Origin: Taxillus chinensis
Lineage: Eukaryota; Streptophyta; Magnoliopsida; Santalales; Loranthaceae
Direction: 5' to 3'
DNA length: 64,000 nucleotides
Assembly: GCA_023512835.1 (NCBI GenBank)
Contig: CM042092.1
Location: forward strand, 9,638,793 to 9,702,792
Below are positions 9,237 to 21,706 of the stretch, one piece after another (position 1 is the stretch's first letter; the number at the start of each line of letters is the position of its first letter). A program made the position numbers and the translations under genes. The notes under the pieces are model-generated. The model did not search any database. It was not told the origin of the DNA and saw nothing but the letters and a program-made list of their open reading frames with translations.

Positions 9237-11711
9237 CCTCCTTCCTATATGCTCCTTCCTCCGCTACAAACCACCCTCCTTTGTATAGAATCATTGTTTG
9301 ACCTTCAAACCAAGGGCCCTTTTGTTCCTTCGACCTAAGGTCCATCCTTGCCTTCGTGAACCACTTTGGCCTTTGTTAGAAATCCTGAAGGCTTAAAAGC
9401 TCCTCCTCCCCAACTTTAAAGTTCGAATAATATCACTGTTCTTTTGTAATAGGCTTGAATGTCCTCCTTTTCTTTCTCCTTTTGTTTCTTCCACATGGGC
9501 TTTCAATGCATAGCGGAAGCGATGACTATTGCTTCTTTATTGTGAGAGAACACAAATATAGTAGGGATGCATTCCCTAAAACATCCCACTAATACTGCCA
9601 TTGCACTAAGGAATCGTTAAGACTCACCTATATACTATAATTAATCAAAGGATATAACTACTATAATAAATTGGCTGGCAACATCAAGTTTAGGGTAGCT
9701 GACACAATAATCCGACCAAGGATTTAGTTCATCTATGTGAGGAAGCTGACAAGATTTAAGGGTTTTTTATATTTTAATTCGTGGATATGCTGTTTTTTGA
9801 AGGCGAGAAGCTATGGTCAAAGCTAACCCTACCCTAATGCAGGCACAAAGGGGTAGCCATACAAACTCCAACAAATTATCAGGGGAAAAAATCATTCCTG
9901 AACACACATGATAGCTTAGGTAAGTTAAGTATATTAGACAATGGTATACCTTTATAACAGAGACGGAGCCGTAATTGGAATGAGTGCTGCCAGCGATAGT
10001 ATAACTAGAATTTGAGCTGTCAGTGGCAGTGGAAGTCGAGGTGCTTTTGTACTTATTAAAGAAATAAGCCATGTTTGAAAATTTAAAGCTCAAATTCTAT
10101 GTATTGAGTTTTCTTGTTTTGTTTGCGTCATTACATTTCTCTTCTTATTTTGTGTCGGATTCTATTTGGTTTTTCCTATTTATAAGAGTATTTTTCTCAT
10201 CTCACTAAATTCAAAAATAATATTATAAGAAAAACCATATAGAATATAATGCAAAATGAAAACATTAATGAATATCATAAAAAATGATTTCTTCTCATAG
10301 CTTTAAAAAAACTATACATTATTGAATATGAACACAATTCACTGTTGATTCTCTTAAAATATTTTTAATATAAATAACTATTTTTTATTGGACAATCTAT
10401 TAGTATGAAGTTATTGTCATGAACAATTTCAATTTCATAAAAATAAAAGTTTTCATTTTCATACTTTAAAATCACATTAGATATTAGATAATTTGTTGCA
10501 GTTGTATCAAGTAATTCTATCATCTGGTATGATATTTTAATCGCGAAAAATAAGCGTCAATCTTGTGTATCCTTCAAATAATATTACAGTTGTCATTGCA
10601 TGCGCACTAATGGTCAGATAATGTATCATTGAACCCAATGTTTTAACCCATAGATTTTTCTGTTTGGTATTTTGCCCAATTTATGTCTAACCAACAGTTT
10701 CTTAATCTTTACTCATTCCTGGCTGCAAATAAAAATTATAGTTTTGTTAAAAAAAATTAGCGTACAAAGAACAAAATAACATTTTTAGTGTAGATTCTTT
10801 ATCCATTTTATAGGATTGAAGGGGTGTGCTTCCATTTTTTATTTCTTTCGGCATAATTAATGCTAATTATCGTTGGCTTCCCCAACCCATTACGCCAAAT
10901 CGATCTAACATACCAAGGTCCAGCCCATTGTGAGCTCTATATTGTAATTTCATAATTTATATGGCAGTGGCTTGTTTTAAACTACCGCTTAAGGCCCGAC
11001 TTGTAATATGCAAGACCAGCAAATGCTTAGTATGTGCGCTTTTCAAGATAGAAGGCACTGACATATGGGCAAGTGTGTCTGGGATTGCAAAGCTCAAGTT
11101 CCATAATATTTTGGAATCCTTAGTTTCGGATGTGTGTTTGCAAGGCAGCTGGTCTTGGAAATTAACAAAATATTTTGTCCAAAAATGGAACACAACATAT
11201 TTAGTAGAAAACAAAGAAAATATTTATAACACGATATCCGTTTTGACATTTGTACTGGAATTCTTGCAAAACAACAAGATATAGAATACAAGTAATTTTT
11301 CCTTTTGCAAAAATCCTTAACCCATTTTTTGTACTGAAATTTCCTTTTGCAGGAAGCATATGTAAAAAAATAGCAAGATATAAAATACAAGTGTGCTCGG
11401 ATACAACAATGTAATCAAATGAGTAGAAACTAAATATACATGATGAAACATATTACTACAAAACAGTGTACTTTCTCAACATATTTTAAGATTCGCAATA
11501 CAATGTCTAGACATGTCAACACAGACTTTTACAAGCATGTTAAAAATAGCAAGATATAAAATACAAGTGTGCACATATACAACAATGTGATCATGAGGAT
11601 CAAATTAGTAGGAAATAGCTACACATGATGAAACATGTTACTATAAAACATTGTACTTTCTCAAAGGGAAAGCTACAACATTTGACTAAAAAACTATAGT
11701 ATTTTAAAATG
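9237..11711. other. Spacer with no recognised gene (block C)
   Basis: I recognise no protein here. The minus strand at 9767-10093 has a 108-codon frame whose start (MAYFFNKYKSTSTSTATDSS at 10071 downwards) ends at a good donor GTATAC near 9951, so it could be a first exon, but no partner exon was found. The plus frame at 10957-11284 is unlike any family I know. Bases about 10190-10440 have an inverted, diverged relative at 42205-42485. Confidence 0.4.
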
Positions 11712-12948
11712 TTAACATACATTTGAATTCAACCCATAACATATGTATGGGCTTCCAAGCACAATAGCCAATTCAGTCTCCACTTGTCGATCATATTGAA
11801 TTTGTGCATGCCTCACCTAGATTAGAACAAGGTTATGATAATTTTAAAACTCATATAATGATAATCTAAGCACAGAACAAGATGAGATGTCAGCAAATTT
11901 TAAGAATCTTATAGGTGTGAAAATAAAATTGGTGGATATTTTAGTGATTTTATTTATATATATGATTTGAGGATTCATATATAAAGAGAATTTGAAAGCC
12001 ACCGAGATACTCCTATGCTTCACACAAAAGTATCAAAAATCTAAAGCATGCACATGCAAAGTATATTATTATTATTATTAATGTTATTGTTATTATTATT
12101 ATTGTTAATATTATTACTATTACAATTATTATTCTTACTATTATTATTATTTCTACCGTTATTATTGTTATTACTATTATTGTTACAATTAATAATAATA
12201 ATAATAATATTGTTATTATTATTATTCCTGCTACTACTATTATTTTATTATTACTACTTTTGTTACTATTATTATTATCATTATTCCTACTACTATTATT
12301 ATTACTATTATTATTACAAAGAAAATATTTATACTCTAAAAAACAAAATAAATTAAAAAACATAATTTAATTTATTATTATTATTATTATAAAATATTAT
12401 TATTCCGGCGGTATAATGATTGAGGCGGCAAAAACATAACCCAACCAAAAAACAACAGTTGCAATAAATAAAGAGAGATAACAAGAAAACGAGTAGTGGT
12501 ATGATAATTAAAAACACATCAATAATGAAACATGTTATTCAAATAAAAGAACAAGCATTCTGACCATCACATTTCTAAAAATACAGAATTAATATTCAAT
12601 TAAAAAATTATTCAATCAATTAAATAATCATGAAATTAATGTATGAAAGAAATACTCACCAAACAAGGCTTTTCCTTACAAATCTTTCCAATTCCTTCCA
12701 TACCCATCATCAGAACCTCTTTTGTTGACAATTGCCACATAATCAAGCCTAAAAAAATCACAACAACAAGAGGCTAGTCATCAGGATCAAACATATTCCC
12801 AAACCTGCTCGTACACGTAAATTTGCGCAACGTATCAGTGTCGCACAACGAGTCCGACACGCCACAAGAGAACGACCGATACGTTTTTTCTTAAAAAAGA
12901 GAGAGAAGTACCTAATCGCGTAAGAGGAGCCTTAACTTCGTCACTCAT
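11712..12948 (-). CDS. Possible three-exon small gene, unknown function, copy 1
   Basis: Three stretches join in frame with GT-AG splice sites: 12912-12948, 12660-12748 and 11712-11816. They would encode 76 aa starting MSDEVKAPLTRLG and ending in a TAA at 11712-11714. Middle residues include MMGMEGIGKICKEKPC and the last exon HAQIQYDRQVETELAIV. I do not recognise the product. The same three exons are intact in the second copy, but the copies are too similar for that to be strong evidence. The intron between exons 2 and 3 contains the TTA-rich microsatellite. It could be a gene fragment or chance. Confidence 0.3.
12063..12318. repeat. TTA/ATT-rich imperfect microsatellite
   Basis: About 255 bp of imperfect trinucleotide repeat (ATT, with interspersed ACT, GTT, CCT). 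The long Leu- or Ile/Asn-rich frames on both strands are products of this repeat. The partner at 54233-54533 differs in length by several insertions and deletions. Confidence 0.9.
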
Positions 12949-13999
12949 GTCCGGCAGTCGCCTCGCCCTCGCGTCGTCGAAGTCTGTCGAACTCGAAGTC
13001 CTCGAGTAGATCGCCCCCCCTCCCTACCACGCCGGCAGTCGCCTCGCGTCGTCAACTCGTCACCGTCGTCGGTCGAAGTCTGTCGAACCCTAAGTCGTGA
13101 CGTGAGTATTTATGGTATTTTAAGTGTGATCAACTTGTGAACTGGCTATGTTATGTCATTGTCCATGATCAACTTGCGATATCAACCTGTGGCTGTGGTT
13201 TAGCGTGTAGCCTGTCCCGTGACGCGTGGTTATGTTATGTCACTGTCGGTTCGCGTGGTGTGGGTTCGCGTCGCGTGCAGCGTGTTGCGTGTGGTGCAAC
13301 ATAGATAAACAGGCCCTCCCATACCAAACTTAACGATCATTAGTTAATACTTAATAATATAATGATTGGGCACGCTGAAACTTGGCAAGGCAGCCAAATG
13401 TTGAGGACATTAGAGATAAAACCGCGTTCGGATTTACTATTAATCTGTGGGACTTAGTACCTAGTAAGCAGCCGTCAGGATGGTGACACGTAAACGCCCT
13501 CTAAAGAAGAAATATTAAAAATTTAATCAAATCAGACATATTCTGCTAATAAAAAATCCATTAACCACTATATAACAATGGCAAAATGGGTTTTCTGGGG
13601 CTGGTCTGGCCATGGGCCCCCTTTCTTGGTAAGTGCGGGTAAGTTTTTTTTTCTTTTTTTCTGGTTCTTACTTGTTCTGTCTCTTCTTCTCTCTTTGCAG
13701 GTGGCAGGTGTTGTTCATTGGATGGCTTTCTCCTCGGGTCCCTCTACCTCGTATTTTACTTCTTCTTTTTCTGTAATCTGGTTTTTCTTTTTTCTCATTT
13801 TGTTGTCCTTAGTTTGGTTTGTATTTTGGTCTCGTGTTGTATCCCCCCCAAAAAAAACCAAAAAAAAACAATGAAAATGGCAAAACAAACCGCATTCAAC
13901 CTACATACAGCTACTCACTCATCCACACAAACATAATGTAGACAGTACAAGAAAGCATTGTATCGAATGAAATCTCCCCCGTTCTGTATCGTGCAAGCA
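12949..13999. other. Spacer between small gene and phosphofructokinase 3' end
   Basis: Bases 12950-13300 are unusually rich in CG dinucleotides for this window (repeated GTCGCCTCGCGTCGTC-like words). They could be the promoter and 5' leader of the small gene. A plus-strand frame at 13578-13874 begins just after a TATATAA at 13569 and contains a GTAAGT...TTTGCAG pair, but its product is a low-complexity Phe/Leu/Trp string. I do not call it a gene. Confidence 0.4.
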
Positions 14000-16900
14000 T
14001 CAATTGTTTCCGGGCATCTCATCATACTCGCCCCCACCGTTCTCACCATCCACTACTTCATTATTGGCTTCATTTATATTCTGGGGACGTATGAAGCTTG
14101 GCTGGTTAGTTGAGGACAGCACCCTTGCCCACATCCTGTCGGTTATGACTACCTGGTTCTGCTTAGCATTGATGCGCTGCAAATAAAGAAAAAGCATTCC
14201 AAAAGCAAATCAACACTACCGAGCAACTACTTTGGTATGTATGTAGGTATTGGTTATCGAACGAACGAAGATGCATACACTGAAAGGAATATATGTTTGT
14301 CTGCCATTCACAAGCCCACTTGTGAAGCCTGTATAGCCGGCCATTGCTCCATGCACAGCACTCTGAGCAAGCAGCGTGCAGTAAACGTTATCAGATGCAT
14401 TGCCTGGAATTGCTCGAATCATGTAGGTTGGGTCTGCCAGACAAATTAGAGTATACTCAGTATTTTATAATGTTACAAGCCAACAAAAAAAATCAATAAG
14501 GTAGCTATAAAATTACTTACCTATATGTTTAAGGTTGATGAGCATCTTTCGTTTTCTTGCAAAGTGATCCTTCAGAAAAAATAAAATAATAATAAATAAA
14601 TATCTAAAACCCAACAGAAATCCCTCGGGAGTCGGGACAGTTTCGGTAAACCAATACTACGAGATGGTATAAAAATGAAAAGAGAACAGTTCTGGTTTAA
14701 CAAGAAATTACTAATGCCATTAAGATAAAAAAATAGAACATGTTCTCTCTCTCTCTCTCTCTCTCAAAGAATAAACAGTGCACCGGATGGAATGTTTCTA
14801 CTCCAAAATTGGACCCTTAAAAGTGGACAAGAAAAAACACTCAAGACCCAATAAATTACTTCTTAAGTTTTACATAGGCATCAAATATATCAGAGAAAGA
14901 GTACTTCTAACAATTTTAGAAATAAAAAAGGAAAATAGATTCCACGTTTAAAAAAATTGTTAGTTAGATGCGGACAAAATAGTTACCTTTATCTGCTGAG
15001 ATAACCACAACCCAACATCTTGCAGTAGCTTGTTTCCAGAAGCATCTTGCTGGCTCTTGTTGCTCTCTGAAATAAGTTCTTGTCCTGCACCCTCTGCTAT
15101 CACAATCACCATGTGTCCATTTTCTTTAAGTCGTTTCTCTATAAATTCAAAAAGTCCACCCTGTCCTTCAAGATAGAAAGGTGACTCGGGAATCAAGCAA
15201 CAGTCAACGTCTCGATTGGCAAGTGTAGCATACATTGCAATGAACCCTGCACCAGGAATAAGCATTGTTTCATTTACCAAAAACGAGGCCTATTTGTGTG
15301 TTCCAATGGCAGTACTATTGATGCTAAGATACAATATATCCATTCAGAAAATTATGAACAGTCCAGGAAGTTAAGGGTCAAGAGTAATAAAAGTTGTGAA
15401 AAATGTTCATCGATAATGATAGAAACTTACTTAGGACAAGCTGGTATGATAGTTCAGCTAAGAAACATCAGTATAAATACTCCAATTTTCACATTTGTTG
15501 TTAAATTGAAGGGCGTCAGCATCATTCCATCTCCTCAATGGCCCAAGTAATATTAAGAATTTTTTATATAGATAAAAGATTTTATTAGAAAAACGAGCAC
15601 ACAAAGTGTGCTAGGGAGATCAAAGTACAACACTAAACGAACAAACAAAAACAACCAGCTCAGAACGTTGTGCCCAATACTAAAAGAAACAGCTTGAAAA
15701 AATATAGTTTCAAACAAGTTTTGCAGTTTTCACCTATTGTCGGAAAGTTCAAAGTAAAATGTAGCTTTAAAAAGAAATTTTGTACAGCCCCCCCTGTGCC
15801 ATTAAAAGGAAGAGAAGACCAAAAATGCACAAAGTGAAATAAAAGGGCATAAAATGTATGAGAAATTTACCACTATAACGTCCCATTAGCTTTACAACAC
15901 CAATACCATTTTCTGCACTCTCTGCTTCAACATGGGCTGCATTAATGGCTCGTTGTGCCTCCTCAACAGCAGTATCAAAACCAAATGACTTGTCAATAAC
16001 CTGAAAAATAGAGACAAGTTCAGGGAATGATTGAGAACTGACACTTGTTCAGGAAAAAGATGTAGGCCCTGCTGATGAAGATACCGCAATATCGTTATCT
16101 ATAGTTTTTGGGATTCCAGCAACAACTACTTTGAGGCCACGCCGTCTAATTTCCTGCATGATAAGAGTGGATTTATAGTGATAATTTCAGGCATATAAAA
16201 TCACAGAATGTGAAGGGTCTAGAAATATTCTACAATAATGTAGCTGCTGCAATTAAAGGGAGTAGATCGTTTGAATATTGTCTGCCAAATTTTTAGTGAA
16301 ATTTTGATTCTAATATCATCTCATAAAAGAACCTTTCAGGAAACCAGTGCTTTCCAAATTTCTGTCAAATTTCTACTGAGAATTCTGATATTGATACATA
16401 TCACATAAAAAATAAAAATAAAAGATAAAATAATAAATAAATAACTTTCACGAAGCCAGTTCTTCCAAAATATGTCCAATTGTTTCCAATACTGAATGAG
16501 TTTACCTCAAAGATAACAGCTGCTCCTTTTTGAGTTCCATCGCCTCCAATTATATAAACCTGTACCATCATGAAAAATAAGGTGAGGCTCTTACAATAGA
16601 GAGCCTGTTTACAAACAAAAAATAAGAATCAATTCAATAACTACAATTTCAAACAGGAAGACTTATTGCCAGACCTGATTAATTCCACGATCTTGAATGC
16701 TATCAACAATTTTTGATTTATCATGACCTCCCCGCGATGTACCAAGGATGGTACCACCTTTTTTATGGATGTCATTCACAAATTTGGGGCTTAAAGGGAT
16801 GGTATTCCGAGAATAGAAACCCATGTATCCTCCCTATAAATGCATCAATATAAGTATCGCAGACACCAATACTTGGTCCAAAAAAAAAAAAATCCTATCA

Positions 16901-18775
16901 AAACATTCAGAAGCACAAACTCAACAGTTTTATAAATTATAATAGTTTGAGCATCCTTACTTTAATATCAAAAACTAAACCCAACACATAGCCTAGTTGG
17001 ACTAGAATGCAAGGAATGTCATTCTCAGTTTTACATGTCAGACAGGATAAAAACCAACACTACCAATTTAATCTAAGGAAGAAAGGAAAGTAAAAAAACA
17101 TGGTACGAATCCAAGATTTAGGCCACATTTATTAGAAGAAGACCGATAAAAGTTCAATCAGTGAACTCCTTTCCCTGTCAGCCAATGAAAATAAGTTTCG
17201 TCCAGATTGATGACAATGACATCCTCATTGCATCGATAATTCTTTCACACTAGTAACAGGGCACACAAAATAACAAATATAAATACAATTTACATACATT
17301 ACTAATCTAATGTCATTGCCAAATATGCTCCTATTTTGAATTAGAATAAAAGCCTCTGGGTGATGCCATGTTATGGAAATGCCAACGTAGGGATAAAGAC
17401 AATGGGCATTAAACCAAACCCAGGGCACAACCAAGCATACATGCTGTAAATCAAGCTTAAAATCACCGTGATTTAATTCTTAATCTTGTATTAAATATTG
17501 CTCATTTGAAAATACAATCAGTAGGCAACAAGAAAAAAAATCATGAAATTAATCCAATAAAGTACAGACTATTACAATGGAATGTCATATAACTGTAACC
17601 ACTTACAGATATGCCAGAAACTTTGGTGACGCCATACATATTATGAAGGCCACAGACAATTTCCCTGATCACAGTGTTGAGCCCAGGGCAAAGACCACCA
17701 CATGTTACAATACAAGCATGCACATCATCCGGCTTAAAATATACCTGGTCAACAGTGGAAGGACAGATGCAGGTAAATACTTGATAGGACAATAGCTCTA
17801 CATCACCACATAATAATAGAGAAAAGAGTTGTACTTTTTGGCGAGGTCCTGCTCGCCGAACATGTATCCCTCTTGGACCATCCTTGTGAACAACAACCTA
17901 GATTATCAAAACAAAACAAAAAAAAACAGCCATATTCACAGATTACAGTAGGGAAACAACAAAAAGATAGCAAATTCCTTCAATCAGATGGCAATATGCT
18001 AGAACCAATTTAAACCAAATTCCTTGTATGATAGTAATAGCATAGTCGGTCACAGATCACAGCGACCAAGTTGTGTGTGTTTGTGTGTGTGTTTTTTCCT
18101 GTCTGGATGTCGCTATAGGTAGCATGAATTTTCAATAACGGCTTAAGCAAGCAAACAATAAAATGACAAAAATGGTTTATGGCAGGCAAGAGCGTGTGTG
18201 ATAGATATTTTTTTGCATTCAGAGGTCACCTTTAGGGGAACAGTATCATCTGCGTGAACAAAGTATTGTCTGAAACAAGAAAGCCAACAACCAAACACAA
18301 AACGAGTCGTTAAAATACTTGTCTTTTCATGCGTAAATGGATATGTATGTAAGTGGTGTAGTGTGCTACATATATACATAAAGCTGACTTACTTAACAAC
18401 TGAATAAGCAGGATTGTCTTGCAGGGGATTGGGATAGATCTGCGCACAAACAAGCAGCTGAATGAGTAGATAAACACTTGAAGATGTATATAACCTACAT
18501 TGGTTTAATTATCGGCATCGCAACAAGAATATTTTAAAAAAAAAAAAAAACACGAACCGAATCCCATCCTCGTACACAAACTCAGACAACCCAGATGGGA
18601 TCGATAAAAATAAATCAATGAAACGAATGTGGCGACTCAGAGAGAGAGAGAGAGAGACTGCAAGACGTACCTGGAGATCGGACATGTAATCCGTGAAGTG
18701 AGGGACATCCTCCAGCACGTATCCTAAATCCCCGGTCTCAATTTTGATCTGAGATTCAGAACCATTCGCCGCCAT
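14000..18775 (-). CDS. PFK: ATP-dependent 6-phosphofructokinase, plant type, copy 1 (intact)
   Basis: It phosphorylates fructose 6-phosphate with ATP in glycolysis; the lack of an obvious transit peptide suggests the cytosol. Thirteen exons join in frame to 481 codons plus stop: 18671-18775, 18393-18439, 18230-18269, 17835-17897, 17607-17744, 16675-16833, 16506-16559, 16085-16153, 15871-16000, 14987-15246, 14521-14569, 14279-14433, 14000-14176. Motifs in order: [60 protein letters not shown], the ATP-site GGDGTQKGA, the catalytic [28 protein letters not shown] and GRQTYIP. Length matches Arabidopsis PFK3/PFK6 (about 473-489 aa). Most splice sites are canonical; the donor after exon 6 is the weaker GTCTGG. 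Confidence 0.95.
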
Positions 18776-19483
18776 TCCGCAGAACCTGTTTGAGCCGCCG
18801 ACAAAGAATAAGAGAAAATATATATAGAGAGAGGTTATATTATATATATATATATATGGATAATATTATAAAAGGGCCGGAAATCTGTTAGCTGGTTTTT
18901 GAGTTTCCTGTTCGCGGCCCCGTTTAGTGTTTCAGTTAAATTTGGATAACATTTAATGGGAACACCGAAAACCTACCCAATCGTCTAAAAATGGAAACGC
19001 CATAAATATTTTTTAAAAACAAAATACAAGCCCGCAGCAGCGGGGATTCGTATCGCAGTTGCAGGCAATATTTTAAAGCCAAGGGGTGTAATTGATTACA
19101 TCTCATCCCTGCCCCCCGAATTCATCCATCCATCCATCCGTCCCGCGCCCATTGTTAAGAAAGTGGTAGTGCCACAGACAACCAGCCAGGGTTATTGCCC
19201 CACCGCGTGCCCGGCTGTGTGTGGGTATATATATCACAGCAGGCAGCATATGGCAATAATGGCACAACAATTACCAAGACAATATGACTTATGAAAGACA
19301 ATAATTGATAAAGTATGACATTGACATTGATCTTTAATTTCCTCCGCCGCCACCGCCACCGCCACTGATCTTCCCACCCAATGAGATAGTCGTCCTCCGC
19401 CGCGCTCCGGTGTAGGTTTTCGGAACATATTTGGCGGGGGCGGCGGCGCCTTGGTCTTGCTGACCGGGAGCGAAAACGCCTCC
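18776..19483. other. PFK upstream region plus an unassigned coding-like stretch
   Basis: 18776-18870 is the PFK leader/promoter side, with GA and TA runs. On the minus strand 19338-19484 is open and ends in TAA. It reads FAPGQQDQGAAAPAKYVPK, then TYTGARRRTTISLGGKI and a poly-Gly tail. That looks like the C-terminus of a protein, but I cannot name the family and no upstream exon was found. A (CATC) run lies near 19122-19140. Confidence 0.3.
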
Positions 19484-19760
19484 CCTTGAAAATAATATAC
19501 GATTATTAATAATATACTAATAATTAAATATTCATTAATAAATTAAATTAATATACTAATAATTAAATATTTATTAGTATAATTAAATTTAATTAAATAT
19601 TATTAATAATATACTAATATTATTAATAATATTAGTATATTATTAATATTATTAATAATATAATTAATAATATACGATTATTAATAATATACTAATAATT
19701 TAAAATAATATGATTAATGAATACGATTAATGAATATTAAATAACAAATTAAAATAATCG
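19484..19760. repeat. AT-rich degenerate repeat
   Basis: About 275 bp made of variations on AATATACTAATAATTAAAT and its complement, nearly free of G and C. At the same place in the other unit (61716-61936) the sequence is only A and T, with long poly-A runs and no recognisable unit. Confidence 0.85.
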
Positions 19761-19764
19761 ACAC

Positions 19765-20005
19765 CGACAGACTCCTGTAGAGACCAGCGGAGATGGGCAT
19801 CTCCGGCCGTGAGGTTGAGTACGAAGTAGACAAGTACCTAGATGGGACTTCTCTGGCTTTGGGTTTCCTCGGGCCCACGACAAGACCATATATTGTCCAA
19901 CAAAGGTGGCCGCTAAGGGTTTTGTAGGTTCAGATGGTCGGATCGCTTGTTGGGTCTGTGGGTGTTGTTGAAGCTGCTTCACCAATGACAGCCACCATCA
20001 CCATC
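19765..20005 (-). pseudogene. QWRF-motif protein N-terminus, decayed, copy 1
   Basis: QWRF (DUF566) proteins are plant microtubule/augmin-associated proteins. Across the three minus-strand frames I can read, in order, IGEAASTTPTDPTSDPT, SEPTKPLA, GPRKPKAREVPSRYLSTSYS and RRCPSPLVST. This is the order of conserved words at the N-terminus of that family (K-A-R-E-V-x-S-R-Y-L-S and R-R-C-P-S-P-L-V-S). At least two or three frameshifts and a stop separate them. No later part of the family was found. The call rests on short motifs and could be wrong. Confidence 0.4.
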
Positions 20006-20018
20006 ACTCAACACTCAT

Positions 20019-20019
<1 letters not shown>

Positions 20020-20059
<40 letters not shown>

Positions 20060-20773
20060 GGAAGGAAGGGGAAGGGGGGGGAAGGGGGGGAAAGGGGGGG
20101 GGGGGGGGGGGGGGGAAAAAAGGGGAGGAAGGAAAGGAGGGGGGGGAAGGAAAATGAAAGGGGGAAGGGGGAAGGGGGGGAAGAAAAGGGGGGAGAAAGA
20201 AAGAAAAAGGGGGAAAAAAAGAGGTGGAGGGAAAAAATTAGGAAAAAAAAAAAGGTTTAAAAGAAAAAAAAAAGAAAATTTTGGGGTTAATTTGGTTTTA
20301 TAAAGGGAATTGGTTATTTTTATTTTTTTAAATTTTTTGTTTGGGGGGAGTTTTTTGGTTTAGATGGGGGGTGGGGGGGGTTTTGGGGGGGGGGGTTTGG
20401 AGTGGGGGGGGGGGGGAGGGGGTTTTTTTTGGTTAGGGGGGGGGGGAAGGGTTGGGGGGTGTTGGGGGGGGGGGGGGGGGGGGGGGGAGGGGGGGGGGGG
20501 GGGGGGGGGGGGTTGGGGGGGGGGGTGGGGGGGGGGGGTGGTTTAATATGTTTTTGGGGTTTTTTTTAGGGGTTTTTTTTAAGTTTTTTTTTTTTGGGGT
20601 TTTGAGTTTGTATGGGGAAAGGGGTTGAGGGGGGGGTGGAATGGGGGGGGAGGGAGAGGGGGGGGGGGGGGAGGGGGAGGGAGGGGGAGGGAAGGGGATG
20701 GGGGAAAAAAAATAAATTTAAAAAAAAAAAATTATTATTTTTTTTATTTTATTTTAAAATTAAATGGTAAAAT

Positions 20774-20845
<72 letters not shown>

Positions 20846-20922
20846 AAAAAAAAAAAAAAAAAAAAAATTAATTTTAATAATTAAAAAAATTAGGGTTTGT
20901 TTTTTTTGAGAAAATTTTTAAT
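20020..20922. other. 903-base block without a single C (homopolymer G/A/T)
   Basis: On the given strand there is no C between 20019 and 20923. The block starts with about 37 A, passes through long G runs (many over 15), G/T-rich and T-rich parts, and ends in about 90 nearly pure A. In the other unit the flanks are joined directly (CTCATCACTCGGC near 62222-62234), so the block is absent there. Frames in it encode only poly-Gly or poly-Lys. I read it as a sequencing or consensus artefact, though a real purine-rich insertion is possible. Confidence 0.85.
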
Positions 20923-21668
20923 CTCGGCTTCAGCACATAGACAAGAATTTAAGGTTGCCCACAAACTCCACCACGCTTGTCCATAGCTCGAACCTGCGAA
21001 GGACCAGTAAATTAAACTCGTACGACAAAACCCATTACGGACTAGGCTTCCAAGCTCCGCATAGAACATTCAGATTAGCAGATTTCCACTTGTAATCCGA
21101 TTTTCACGAGAAACAACACGCACCGGTGCAAACTGAGTGAGTGCTGGCATTTGGGTAAAACCCCCTCGTGAATGAAACAACCGAATGAAAACTTATGTTT
21201 AGGTGCCATTACCCTTTTCTTGGGGGGGCGTGTGTCCGTGTTTGTTTGTGCTTTGGCAGCTTGGGTTTGGGTTTGGGTATTGGGGGAAGTGTCAGTGTGT
21301 CCTCGGCGAAGAACAATAATGTGTTTTTTTAACACTGAAGTCTGAAAAGGCCATTCCACTTTCTTTTTCTTTTTTTCTGTTTTTTTCTTTTTTTGGGTTT
21401 GCAGTGTGGCTCTTTCAGTTTCAGGCAGGCAGCTCACGCCTGTCTTGTCCAATTCTCACTTTTTGTTTGGCCAGTTCCAGACGAGTTGATCACATAATTC
21501 AATAAGGTTTTACGTAATGTCACACGTATAGTTTGTAGGGATACGAGCATCCAACGTTTTAGCTAGCTGTCGATATATCACCACACAGTTGCCCCACGGG
21601 TATAGCGTAGTTGGGTGCTCAGGGCATGCAACTCCCAGGTCAGGTGCAATTATATATATATATATAAT

Positions 21669-21706
<38 letters not shown>

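Noticed and set aside
12013..12363. Long Leu-rich and Ile/Asn-rich frames on both strands (also 54163-54578)
   Set aside because: They are translations of an ATT/TTA microsatellite whose length differs between the units.
13578..13874. Plus-strand frame after a TATATAA box, with a GTAAGT...GCAG pair
   Set aside because: The product is a Phe/Leu/Trp-rich low-complexity string and differs between units by homopolymer length; no family match.
15547..15700. Possible LINE or SINE tail in PFK intron 9
   Set aside because: AT-rich with a short palindromic GCACACAAAGTGTGC, but no poly-A end, target duplication or coding remnant.
19934..20846. Frames encoding poly-Gly and poly-Lys proteins
   Set aside because: They lie in the C-free homopolymer block and have no protein-like composition.
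21254..21280. TTTGGG repeats resembling a telomere (also near 62565)
   Set aside because: Only three or four units and not the plant TTTAGGG sequence.
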